A stretch of DNA of 64,000 nt from Dipteronia dyeriana (Eukaryota; Streptophyta; Magnoliopsida; Sapindales; Sapindaceae), in contig CM065298.1 of assembly GCA_032871835.1 (NCBI GenBank), forward strand, positions 15,009,096 to 15,073,095, read 5' to 3'. The stretch's first letter is position 1. Every line of letters starts with the position of its first letter. This document shows, in pieces, positions 44,193 through 54,954 of the stretch. Under the pieces are notes generated by a model. That model had not been told where the DNA came from and made no database searches. It was given only the letters and a program-made list of their open reading frames with translations. The position numbers and the translations under genes are program-made.

Positions 44193-45899
44193 TGTAAAGT
44201 CCTCATTTATTGATTGCCTTATTTCGTGAACAAATCACATTTTTGAGGTATTATGTAAGGGTAGCTTAGGCTCTCAAGACCTCAAGAGGAGAAGCACCGA
44301 AAGTAAAATTCTTGTGCTTACTTGCTTTGAAGAGATAGTTGCACACACTCACAAAATCATGCAAAACTTTTATTCATATATGTTGAGTGTTTGTACTTGT
44401 GTGCATTTTTGTTTAAATGACTTATGTTGATTTATTTGCATCTTATAATTAAATGTTTTATGTCATGTTAGGCATTAAAATAGGATGCATTTTCATCACT
44501 TAAGGACTTGTTGAAAATGTGTGTTTAAGTGTTGAAAAGTCAGGCATTGCACTGGTGGTGCGCTACTCGACCATCGTACCTCATAAGCGTAGCATTCTAG
44601 TGGAACACTTTTTGTCATGCACCACAGAGCTGTGCTATTGTACCCACGCACAGTTGAAAAAGTGGGCAATGCGCTGGTGGTGCGCTACTAGACTAGCGCA
44701 GCCTCACCAGCGTAACATTCCAGTGGATTGTCACATATGTTACGCCACTCGTTCAGCGCCTATTGTAAAATTAGGTTGTGCGCTGGTGGTGAGCTACTCG
44801 ACCAAGGCACGTCACCAATGCACATAGAGAAAGCTGAAATGTTTTTTCCAAAATGACCTCACTTTGTTTGGATCTCATATATATAACTCTTTGCTTTAAG
44901 GTCGTGTAAGAGTTTAGAACTTCATATATTTTCCTTAGAACACATTTTAAAGGAAAATCTCTTCCAAGAACTCATCTTTAAACACTCAAAGCATTCCCAC
45001 GTGCATAAAAACTTCATCTTGCATCAGCTAAGTTCATTTAGAGTGCATCTATGGATAGGTTTGCTTCATCACATCTTGTTTGGTAAGTTCTTCACTATCT
45101 TCTTACAAGTTAAGTGCTTTGCTTGCTAAGCCATCTCTTTAATTATTTGTATGCTCTTAGAACATATTATAGATACAAATTAGAGATTGTTGTGATGACA
45201 TGATTGAGTGTTGTATTGTGATAGCTAGGATTGTTGTTATTGATAACTTCTAGCTAAATCTCTATGCTTTGCATTTAGATATTGTGTAGGACTCATTGAT
45301 TGCATTTAGTGATTGCATTATAGTCCTTGTCATGCTTAATGACAACATGTGTTGATTTGACCTTTATGATAGCTTCATAGGATTGCTTGTTCTATGTTTA
45401 GTTAAGCTTTATGACATGTCATTTAGCTCTTGATATCTAGGATTGCATTTATTGCCATCTCATAATCCTAGATAAGCATATAAGGTACTCTAGCCTTGTT
45501 TGTTGTTTGAATATCATCATATATTCACATAGAACATTTTATCTCTTCATTGAGAAGTAAGACTTGTGTTGCTTACGGGAGTAGGTAGCTTAAATCGCAA
45601 GCAAGATGGACTAAGTTCACTTATACTTAAACCGGGATTAGGTTGTAATTTCTTTGCCATTAGTGGATTCGAGGTTCTAGTATGGCACACTCATCAGCCC
45701 AAGGTTTTTCCCATATGGAGGTTTCCACGTATATCTCAAGTGTCTTTAATATTTCCGTAATCTTTACACTTGTGATTTTGTTGTAACTAGCTAGGGGCAT
45801 TTTTGTCAACTTGACCTATAACGAAAATTGGGTAAATTTGTTTAAAATCTATTCACCCCCCTTTAGATTGCTATTAAACACACCATATTATTTGTTTCA
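44193..45899 (+). repeat. SIRE-type left LTR
   Basis: It contains three degenerate units at about 44540-44820 rich in palindromic GCGCTGGTGGTGCGCTACTC-type sequence. The right LTR has the same three units at about 49800-50095. Confidence 0.9.
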
Positions 45900-46028
45900 A
45901 TTAGTATCAGAGCGGGTTCCTAAACATACATAGGTAATCCTTGCTCATTTTGGTATGTGTTGCATCTTGTGTGTTTGTGTTGTTGATCATTCATACACTT
46001 GCATTCATATCATTCATTCATAAATACA

Positions 46029-48215
46029 ATGAGTGGAAACGGTGTCAATGAGGGCGCTTCTAGCACAAGACCTCCACTTCTCACCGGGTTGAATTATGCC
46101 TCTTGGAAAGGTAAGATGGAGTCGTATGTTTGTCAAATTCATGATAGGGCATGGATGGCGAATGAAGACGGCTACACTCCACCCATGATGACTCCTACGG
46201 ATGGAAGAGATGATGTACTTAAGCCAAAGGCACAATGGAATGCACAAGAGTTTGAGGCATCAAAGTGGAATAGGAAGGCAATGCATGCCATCGTATGTGT
46301 AATGGATGAGAATAACTAAGGAGGCATGGGATATCCTAGAGGTTGCATATGAGGGAACTGATGTGGTTAAGGAATCAAAGCTTCAAGTTCTCTAAACACA
46401 ATTTGAATTACTCAATATGGATGAGAACGAGTGCTTCAATGACTTTGAAGTGAGGTTGATGGATATTGTGAACCAAAGTTATCAACTTGGTGACCCTTAT
46501 TCGGATAAGAGAATCAAGCAAAAGATTATGAGATCTCTACCCAAAAGATTTAAGTCTAAGGTGACGGCTTTAGAAGAGAATAGTGCTTACAAGGATATGA
46601 AGCCGAGTAGAGTGATTGGGAGGCTACTAGCTTATGAATCGAGGAAGGGTCTTACCACCATATCTCCTAAAAAGCAAAAGGGATATGCTTTGAAAGCCTC
46701 CAAAGTTAAAAAGGAGGAAAGTGATGACTCGGATGAGGAAATAGCTTTACTAATGAGAAAGTTTAAGAAATTATACAAGTCCGAGCGGAAATGTTTCAGA
46801 TCCAAGGGTCAAGACTTGAAGAAAAAGACTCATTTCAATAAGTTTGAGCATAGGGAAGAAAAGATCAAAAGAAAAAGGGTCCGATGCTATGAATGTGGTG
46901 GGATAGGTCACTTTACCCCCGAACGTGCTAATTCGAAGAAGAAGAAGAAAGGAAAGGTGGTGGCAACCTCATCAATTGATAGTAGAAGTGATAACTCCAA
47001 TGAAGAAGATGATTCTTCTAATGATGAAGAGATTATTTTTAACTACACGGCTTTTGGAGCCTCCTTTGTAGAAGATGTGGAAAAAGGTAACAAGGCATTA
47101 GTTTGTGACCTTGAAGAAGGATGTGATGAAAAATTAGCTAAGGGAGTGATTAATGAAGATACTTATGTTGATGATGCCAATATGGCAAGGGACATTAGTG
47201 ATGACTCAAGTAATGAGAGTGTTTCATCTCACTTTACAAATGAAAATGTAAAGAGCATGAACCTTGAAAGGCCCATTGAGCATTTTTCAAGTCTAAGGTT
47301 GAAGATGGAGAAAACGGTTCAAAGGTTAAAGAAAAAGAACCTCAAGCTATCAACCGAGGTGACTCACTTAAATGAGAAAGTGAAGAATGGAAGAAAAGTG
47401 GAAGAAAACTTAAAGAAGGAGCTTAAAGAAGCTAGAAAGTTGATTGCTAAAATGACTTCGAGTACGGAGAAGCTTGACCATATGTTGGGAGTTGGCATGA
47501 ATCCAAGTGACAATAGAGGTCTAGGGTTTGAAGATGACAAGGAGACCTCAACTCCTAGCAAGACGGTATTTGTCAAGAGCATGGACTTCAAAGAACCTCT
47601 TCCTCCACTTCATCATAAGAAGAAAATTGAACTAGGATAGTGTTCTAGAAATGTCCAAGTCAATATGGCACCAAGAAGTCAAGTTCAAGCTCAACCTATG
47701 AGAGCACTTCAAGCAACTATCCCTCAAACTAAAAGCCATCAAGCCAAGAAGCATTTCCTACATGCTCAACAAAGGAAGCAATCTTCTCCAACTAAACAAC
47801 AGGGGAGAATAGAATCAATACCACACCAAAGGAAAGCTCAAAGACATGGGAAAACACCTTTGTCCTCACAAAGGAATGGTATGACCCCTCATTTTATTCC
47901 TTCATGTCATTTTTGTGGTGTTGATGGTCACATTAGACCAAATTGCTTTCGTTTTATAAAATTGTGTAGAATTGAATGCATGGTAGAGAAGAAAAAGGCT
48001 AAAGCCAAGATGCATGTCTCTAGGAAAAATGAACCACATTTGCTTGTTCCTAGGACATCTAGAGCCTATGTACCATTGACCAATAGGAAATAAAATGTTT
48101 CACCCAAGTGGATTAAAAAAGATGAACCCACTTGTCATTGTGCTAAGGTTTCACCCATAAGCTCAACTAGGTCCAATGGATTTAGTAAATCGATTGGGAT
48201 TTGTTTAATGGAGTG
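46029..48215 (+). pseudogene. SIRE-type gag with start of pol, broken
   Basis: It starts MSGNGVNEGASSTRPPLLTG at 46029, about 120 bp after the primer-binding site, and has the gag core WKGKMESYVCQIHDRAW. A TAA at 46316-46318 and a local deletion break it; it resumes as KEAWDILEVAYEG and, after a TAA near 46394, as 46417-47640. That part has the zinc knuckle CYECGGIGHFTPER (last Cys changed to Arg), acidic repeats and a coiled coil (about 47280-47470). A TAG at 47638-47640 precedes a pol-like N-terminus with a second knuckle, CHFCGVDGHIRPNC. The reading then ends near 48215, exactly where protease should follow. Confidence 0.85.
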
Positions 48216-49449
48216 ATGTGTTATAGTCTTTGACCCCATAAGGGGAACTCAAGCAAAGAGAGTTATTGTATACTTGTTGCATGCGATTTTTTTTTAAAAT
48301 GTTTATGCTCCTTTTTTGATTGCTTGAGTAACTTGGTTGCACCTATACTATAGTATATCGTATTTTCTTCAATAAGTGTGAACTTTGCTTTAATTACAAT
48401 CCATGTCATATTTATGTTCAAACATGCATTTTTGGACTAAGAGATGTACATAGGAAGTACATATTGAATGACCTATAATTATCTCCATGACATGATGATT
48501 CTTTAATGGCATGCTAATGAAAAATGATAAAGCATGAATTGTTTGTTACAATTGTTGAATGCAAAATATTATGTGAAAAGAAGCTAGTGAGACTAAAATG
48601 TTGCATCAATGTCTCTCTTTCTTTATTAGTTGATCATGGCTACTATCATACGGGTATCCTCCAGGAAAAATCAAATAGGGTGCAAAGTTGCTCATGCCAT
48701 GTTTAGCTTATAAAGTTGGATATAGTGCCATTAAAACTTGATATCTATAAAAACTCTATATCCTTGCTTCTCTCATGACAAATGGTGAAATTGGTTTGAA
48801 TTATATTGGAAACCTTTGTCATTTACTTTACCAAATACCATTGTTTTTGGACTTGAATGCAACATGTCTTGTATGCAAAGCATTTTTTGATTCACACATT
48901 TTATTCAAATAAATCTCCATGTTTCTCTCCTATTAATATAGTTGCATAAATGTGGCTTATATAATTATGCAACAATCTTGTATGCTCATTTCTTTCTTTC
49001 CCTTGAGTAACCCGGTTGGGGACTTCTCTTTTGCCTATATCATGACAAAAAGAGGGAGTAGCATTGACCTAGCATTGTGGTGTTATGGGAGTAGCATGTG
49101 GTAGCATGTGTTGGCTTTGAGGGGAGTTGAACTTGTTTTTAGGGAGATTACATTTAGGTGGAGTAACCCTTTGAATGGGAGCATTGCATGATGTGGTACA
49201 TTACTCATATTCTTATATACAAATGCTTTTGTTTTCTATCTACTTGATCATCTCACATGCACTTGGTTTGAAAGTGTACTTGTTATTTGTTTTGTGTGTA
49301 GGGTTGATGATTCTACAAGAGATTGAAGTTTTGAAGTTTTTTTTATATATATCTCTTTGTAATGTAGAATATCTTCCTGGTGTGTAATTTTGTTTTGTGA
49401 GGATCAATATGAGTGGTGGTTTTATCACGAAATAGCCAAAGGGGGAGAT
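48216..49449 (+). other. SIRE-type 3' UTR
   Basis: No ORF of note. It includes CCCTTGAGTAACCCGGTTGG at about 49000 and ends in the polypurine tract. The deletion that removed pol lies at its left border. Confidence 0.6.
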
Positions 49450-51212
49450 TGTAAAGTCCTCATTTATTGATTGGCTTATTTTGTAATCAAATCACATTTT
49501 TGGGGTATTATGTAAGGGTAGCTTAGGCTCTCAAGACCTCAAGAGGAGAAGCACCAAAGGTAAAATTCTTGTGCTTACTTGCTTTGAAGAGATAGTTGCA
49601 CACACTCACAAATTCATGCATAACTTTTATTCATAAATGTTGAGTGTTTATACTTGTGTGCATTTTGGTTTAAATGACTCTTGTTGATTTATTTACATCT
49701 TGTAATTAAAAGTTTTATGTCATTTTAGGCATTAGAATAGGATGCATTTTCATCACTTTAGGACTTGTTGAAAATGTGTGTTTGAGTGTTGAAAAGTCTG
49801 GCATTGCGTTGGTGGTGCGCTACTCGACCAGCGCACCTCACCAACGTAACATTCCAGTGGAACACTGCTTGTCATGTGCCACTAAGTTGCGTTATTGCAC
49901 CCGCGCACAGTTGAAAAAGTGGGCAGTGCGCTGATGGTGCGCTACTCGACTAGCGTAGCTTTACCAGCACAACATTCCAGTGGATTGTAGCATGTGTTGT
50001 GCCACTGGGCTGTACCACTTGTCCAGTGCCTATTGTAAAATTAGATTGTGCGCTGGTGGTGCGCTACTCGACCAGAGCAGGTCACCAACGCACATAGAGG
50101 AAGCTGGGACGTTTTTTCCAAAACGACCTCACTTTGTTTGGATCTCATATATATATATATATATAACTCTTTGTTTTAAGGCCGTGTAATAGTTCAGAAC
50201 TTCATTGTTTTCCTTAGAACACATTTCAAAGGAAAATCTCTTCCAAGAACTCATCTTTAAACACTCAAAGCATTCCTATGTGCATAAAAACTTCATCTTG
50301 CATCATCTAAGTTCATTTAGAGTGCATCTATGGATAGGTTTGCTTCATCACATCTTGTTTGGTAAGTTCTTCACTATCTTCTTACAAGTTAAGTGTTTTG
50401 CTTGCTAAGTCATCTCTTTAATTATTTGTACGCTCTTAGAACATATTCTAGATACAAATTAAAGATTGTTGTGATGACATGATTGAGTTTTGTATTGTGA
50501 TAGTTAGGATTGTTGTTATTGATAACTTCTAGCTAAATCTCTATGCTTTGCATTTAGATATTGTTTAGGACTCATTGATTGCATTTAATGATTGCATTAT
50601 AGTCCTTGCCATGCTTAATGACAACATGTGTTGAGTTGGCCTTTATGATAGCTTCATAGGATTGCTTGTTCTATGTTTAGCTAAGCTTTATGACATGTCA
50701 TTTAGCTCTTGATATCTAGGATTGCATTTATTGCCATCTCATAATCCTAGATAAGCATATAAGATACCCTAGCCTTGTTTGTTGTTTGAATATCATCATA
50801 TATTCACATAGGACATTTTATCTCTTCATTGAGAAGTAAGACTTGTGTTGCTTCTGGGAGTAGGTAGCTTAAATCGCAAGCAAGACAGACTAGGTTCACT
50901 TATACCGGGATTAGGTAGTGGTGGTGGATTTAAACCGGGATTAGGTTGTAATTCCTTTGTCATTAGTGGATGTGAGGTTCTAGTGTGGCGCACTCATCAG
51001 CCCGTGGTTTTTCCCATTTGGAGGGTTTCCACGTATATCTCAAGTGTCTTTAATATTTCCGCAATCTTTACACTTGTGATTTTGTTGTAACTAGCTAGGG
51101 GCATTTTTGTCAACTTGACCTATAACGAAAATTGGGTAAATTTATTTAAAATCTATTCACCCCCCCGCCCCCCGCCTAGATTGTTATTGAACACACCATA
51201 TTATTTGTTTCA
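49450..51212 (+). repeat. SIRE-type right LTR
   Basis: It matches the left LTR throughout, with an extra 40-50 bp around 50905-50945 (a duplicated ACCGGGATTAGGT-containing piece) and a longer AT run at about 50148-50164. Confidence 0.9.
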
Positions 51213-51310
51213 GTAACATTCACAATCCTTGAAGGAACAGGGCTGTTCTTGAGAAATGGTAATAGAGCTTTTGTCAGAGAGAATGCACCAATGTAGTTTG
51301 TACTCTTCAT
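51213..51310 (-). pseudogene. Short-chain dehydrogenase-like exon, first half
   Basis: The minus strand after a possible acceptor (TATCAAG) reads MKSTNYIGAFSLTKALLPFL followed by KNSPVPSRIVNV. NYIGAF with LTK, then RIVNV(T/S)S is the classical order in the short-chain dehydrogenase/reductase fold, where the S after RIVNV is near the catalytic serine. The remaining residues are on the far side of the SIRE-type element at 44168-44192. Confidence 0.75.
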
Positions 51311-51729
51311 CTTGATAAATATAAGAAAACTAGTCACCAATTGAAAACAATAGTGATGAATTAGGAAGTAATATCGAAAACTAAAAGAATATTATGTACT
51401 TCCTTTATTGTGACATAGTCAGAATATATTTGCACAAACACATAATAAAATTGACCACCTAAATAGCATCTTGCAAAACTATACAACAAATTATGCACAT
51501 AAATAAAAGCACTAAGGAAAACATAACATAAACTGATAAAAGACAAAAAGGATTATATACACTTCATGGAGATTTCAGTGAAATGAACTGGCTAGTGCTA
51601 GTTTTCAAGGGACCAATCTTACCAACAACATAGCCACATTGGTAATAATTTACAAAAATTGAAGATTGGAAAGCACACTAATTAGTTGACAAAAAAAAGC
51701 AACTAGCTAATACATGTATATACTATCTT

Positions 51730-51850
51730 GGCATTGCTCAGGTGGTACCGGGAAGGAGTGTGGTGGGATAGGTGTTAAGTTCACATTTTCTCATGAGAGG
51801 AAAAGTCAACATGTTGGAACTTCACCGGATTGTCTCTGTGTTACTGTGTT
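51730..51850 (+). mobile_element. Possible tRNA-derived SINE
   Basis: GGCATTGCTCAGGTGGTACC contains an A-box-like TGCTCAGGTGG (compare TAGCTCAGTTGG of tRNAs), and about 35 bp later AAGTTCACATT is weakly B-box-like (GTTCRANNC). The segment ends near TTACTGTGTTTGATC. Boundaries and target duplication were not resolved. Confidence 0.35.
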
Positions 51851-52177
51851 TGATCAAATTTAAACAGGTTACACAAACATAAAAGTGTGAAGGGAAATAT
51901 AAAAGTGTGAAGGGAAATATAAAAGTATAGTGATAAAATATATGAGGATACCAAACTATATGAGGATATCAACAAGCAAGTAAGAACATCTTGCCTAGTA
52001 AATATTACTAAAATTTGAAAATTAAGAGTGATTACGTAAGACCTCAAAGCAGCTGTGATCTGTTATAGAGGATTGTGTGACCTGATATAAGTACACATTC
52101 ACAGTAAGCAAAAAATTTTCTTAATCAAACAACCGGGTATAAAGCTAGAAGGTTACAAGTATGAAAAGAAAGAGTAC

Positions 52178-52244
52178 CTAGAACAACAAAAAAGCCTTCC
52201 CTTGAAAGAGAAGAGGCCGCAGTCGCAGCCAGACCATAAGTAGC
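52178..52244 (-). pseudogene. Short-chain dehydrogenase-like exon with Rossmann start
   Basis: On the minus strand a 67-bp exon is bounded by an acceptor (TTGTTGCAG) and a donor (CTAG then GTACT). It decodes ATYGLAATAASSLSREGFFVVL (22 residues in all, key parts ATYGLAA and SLSREGFFVV). This resembles the GATSGLG dinucleotide-binding turn and following helix/strand of short-chain dehydrogenases, with the glycines partly lost. It lies upstream of the exon at 51310-51213 in the correct order and strand. Confidence 0.6.
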
Positions 52245-52439
52245 CTGCAACAACAAAAGTAGTGATCTCAACACTTCAATTGATCTAACTCATCTTACTG
52301 ATTTTTATGGGTAATATACAAAGATTTCATTCTTTAAATAAAACAAATTTAAGTAAGAAATAAAACAAGAAGAAAGCAAACAAAAGTAGTGAAAAAAAAA
52401 CATTTAGGTTTTTTTTTACAGTCCAATTCGGTTTAGCAA

Positions 52440-52740
52440 TTCGGTCGGTGAAGGGAGAGGAGACATCCGTTGTTGAGAGAAGAGGCAGACGACAGAGACG
52501 GCGGATGGCGGAGAACGTTGATCCAAGAAGCCGAGAAACGATGGGTCACAACTCACCCGTCGGACGAGAGAGTCGCCAGACACCGGACGAGAGAAACGGT
52601 GGAGGAGAGGGGGTCCAGACGAGAGAGACTGACAGGTTGAGAAAGTGAGGACTGAGGTCTGAGAGTGAGAGACTGAGAGGGAGTTAGGGATTGAGAGGCA
52701 GAGTCGTAGAGGAAATAGGAAAAAATTAGGGATTTTGCTT
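52440..52740 (-). other. GC-rich leader-like segment in the hAT
   Basis: The minus strand is CT-rich (repeated CTCTCAGTC-like tracts), like a plant 5' UTR, and lies upstream of the dehydrogenase-like exons. The plus-strand ORF over it (52448-52648) is arginine-rich and looks like a chance ORF. It may be the captured gene's promoter-proximal region. Confidence 0.4.
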
Positions 52741-52926
52741 TATTTAGCTGGTTCTTGGTTCGGTTTTCAGGTCCAGCCACTGAACTGAAAACCGAACCAA
52801 ATCGAAAATTTCTGTTTTCAAAATTTCAAACCGAACCAGACTGAATTTAAAAAAAAATCAAAAAAAAATCAATAAATTCGGTTCGGTTCGGTTCGGTTCG
52901 GTTTAATGGATTTTTGCCCACCCCTA

Positions 52927-54458
52927 GTGAAACATAATCACTTGATTCACGAGAATATTGTTTTAAAATAAATATAAGTTTAAATCTCATCAATAATCGT
53001 TAACCGGTGAATTCCTCAAAATCTTAATGATTAAACACTATGTGAAACATAATCATCAGATTTACGATAAAATTCTATCAATTATTGAATTAAAATCATT
53101 AATAATCGATAACCAACAAATTTCTCAAAATCATAATGATTAGTCACTATGTGAAACATAATCATTTGATTCACGAGAAAATTCTATCAATTATTAATTT
53201 TAAACAAGCTAATAATTATTATGAAAATTTAATGATTAGTCATTACGTGAAACATAAACATCCGAAATCGTAATAGCTATTTATGAACTGCAATTATTCT
53301 CATAAATTTTTTGATAAATTTAAAAATTGCCTCGTGATTTTAGTAAATATAAAATTGGCCCAATTACTTTCTGAAATTATAAATCTGCCCCAACACATAA
53401 CCAATTACACATAGTTACCTCAATGTTCTAATTAATTCAAACAGACCCATGAAGAATTGCATAACTGCCCAATATTATATCTAATTCACAAAAGAACCTA
53501 GGATAAATTCATAATAGTCCAAAACTGTATCAAATTCTCAAAAATTGGCACACAACAAAACAAACCAGAAACCCGAGGTTTTTTAAGCCACCTACGGTCC
53601 TTGCTCCGTCGCAACCAGAGCCCCGGAAACTACAGTCAGGAAAGCAGCGGAAAGCCTCCTCATTCACTGTTCCAATAACTCAATCCGTAAACATTTGTGG
53701 ATCGCTTTGATCCGAGAGAGATCCAAACAACGGCGGTCCTCATCGTCAACAGAATATCGACGAGCGGTGGCTACTCTACCAAACACGAGATCGACATGCA
53801 CCTACGGCCAGATCTAGGAAGAACGACCTGCACCGGTTGTGGGTCTGATTTGGGTCTCGAACGATCGACCCGTGTCTGCGTGCATGTTTAACAAGAACAA
53901 CCCGTTCAAACCCAAAAGCAGGCGTCATATATTGCACCTAAAACGCTAATCAACATCCAACCAGCCATAGATGCAACATACACTTCACACAACCTCATCC
54001 ATCACTGGATTCATACCAACACACACGTCAAAGCAACAAATAATACAAAGATGGATTTTAATTTTTGTTGTTTAATATATGATACATTATAATATATTAT
54101 ATAATATCATGTTGGTAGGCATAGACAAACTTAATTGCAAATCCAGGGGTTTTATCAAAACCAAAATCCATATTATATGCTACACACAATTAGATGCAGC
54201 CGTGTGTATATATTTGTTCTTGGAAATCTAGATTATTCAAATATAGTGTAACAAGATGACATAATACCCGAAATTGCACACCTTAATTACCAACCAAACA
54301 GACAATATCAGTTAGGATTTCGTCACCATGTACTACATAATAAAATTCAATACAATCATGGACCTTTTTCGTTGGCACAGTAATTCAAAATTCAATCTAG
54401 CGTGTTTAAACATATTTATGTTTGACCTAAGCAACAATACGACGCGCTCTAATACCAC
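52927..54458 (-). other. LARD III interior, right part
   Basis: It continues the LARD repeats after the hAT and includes the third copy of the GC-rich block (53580-53935). No conserved ORF. Confidence 0.7.
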
Positions 54459-54735
54459 TGTAAGCATAATGTATAAAGAAATAATTAAATCTCGTATTGT
54501 ATACATAAGTATGAATAGACGCGTACCTGAAATCGCAACGGAAACCATCCAACTCGTAGATAGTCTTAATCCCGACTCCATAATAGCGCAATAACCTGGA
54601 AAGAACAATAGAAAATCTTCTACTCTTTTCTTACCTTTTTCAGATTACCTAATAGGGAGACAATTCTGTAACACATACTATGAGTGAGAGTAGGGACCCT
54701 GTATAAATAGTATAACTTTCTAATATCCTAATCCA
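54459..54735 (-). repeat. LARD III right LTR, truncated
   Basis: It begins TGTAAGCATAATG after the primer-binding-site complement (AATACCAC, mutated). It stops after ATCCTAATCCAT, about midway through the LTR, and joins U5-C sequence. Confidence 0.85.
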
Positions 54736-54740
54736 TAGGG

Positions 54741-54832
54741 ACCCTGTGCTTGCCACTTTTAACGGCATACACCTATTTTTGTTGGAGTTGTACTATCCTG
54801 TACAACCACTAACAAATCTAAATCCAATCTTT
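54741..54832 (+). pseudogene. U5 snRNA: U5 snRNA copy C, 3' half only
   Basis: It starts within the 3' strand of stem I (GTGCTTGCCACTTTTAACGGC), then an Sm-like site (CCTATTTTTG) and the terminal hairpin (GGAGTTGT with ACAACCA). The promoter, 5' half and loop I are gone, removed by the deletion that fused it to LARD III. Its downstream flank matches that of U5-B. Confidence 0.88.
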
Positions 54833-54954
54833 TTGTATATCTTTTTTATGTTATGTGATTTTATACGTAGGATTTAATATTTCGAAAATCCATGATATTA
54901 AAAATCATTGGACATGTTAATCGGACTCACTTCACACGATCAAGGAAATTTTTA

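Larger units (their letters stand above)
44193..51212 (+). mobile_element. SIRE-type (Ty1/copia) element, gag-only internal deletion derivative
   Basis: The LTRs at 44193-45899 (1707 bp) and 49450-51212 (1763 bp) start TGTAAAGTCCTC and end TTTGTTTCA. The target duplication GTAAC is exact (44188-44192 and 51213-51217). A primer-binding site, TTAGTATCAGAGC, follows the left LTR at 45901, and the polypurine tract AAAGGGGGAGAT precedes the right LTR. The interior (3550 bp) has a SIRE-like gag, the very start of pol, and about 1.2 kb of 3' UTR, with no protease, integrase, RT or RNase H. It was probably mobilised by an autonomous relative. Confidence 0.9.
43360..52926. mobile_element. hAT transposon carrying short-chain dehydrogenase-like exons (Pack-type), interrupted by a retrotransposon
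   Basis: The terminal inverted repeats are TAGGGGTGGGCG on the left and TAGGGGTGGGCA as the reverse complement of the right. An exact 8-bp target duplication GTGAAACA lies at 43352-43359 and 52927-52934; 8 bp is the hAT signature. GGTTCG/GAACC repeats sit next to both ends (about 43485-43515 and 52878-52902). Without the nested 7-kb retroelement it is about 2.5 kb. No transposase was found. The minus strand holds exon-like pieces of a dehydrogenase gene, so it looks like a non-autonomous element that captured host sequence. Confidence 0.88.
43229..54735 (-). mobile_element. LARD copy III, truncated at both ends, split by a hAT element
   Basis: The interior starts abruptly at 43229 (CTTCACTACGTGAAACATAATC), is interrupted at 43360-52926, resumes at 52927, and reaches the right LTR at 54459 (TGTAAGCATAATG). 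The right LTR is broken at about 54735, where the sequence jumps into the middle of U5-C. The repeat boxes and the GC-rich block (53580-53935) match copies I and II. Confidence 0.85.

Noticed and set aside
52448..52648. Arginine-rich 66-residue ORF on the plus strand
   Set aside because: It is antisense to a CT-rich leader-like region in the hAT, lacks any family resemblance, and its composition follows directly from GAGAGA-type repeats.
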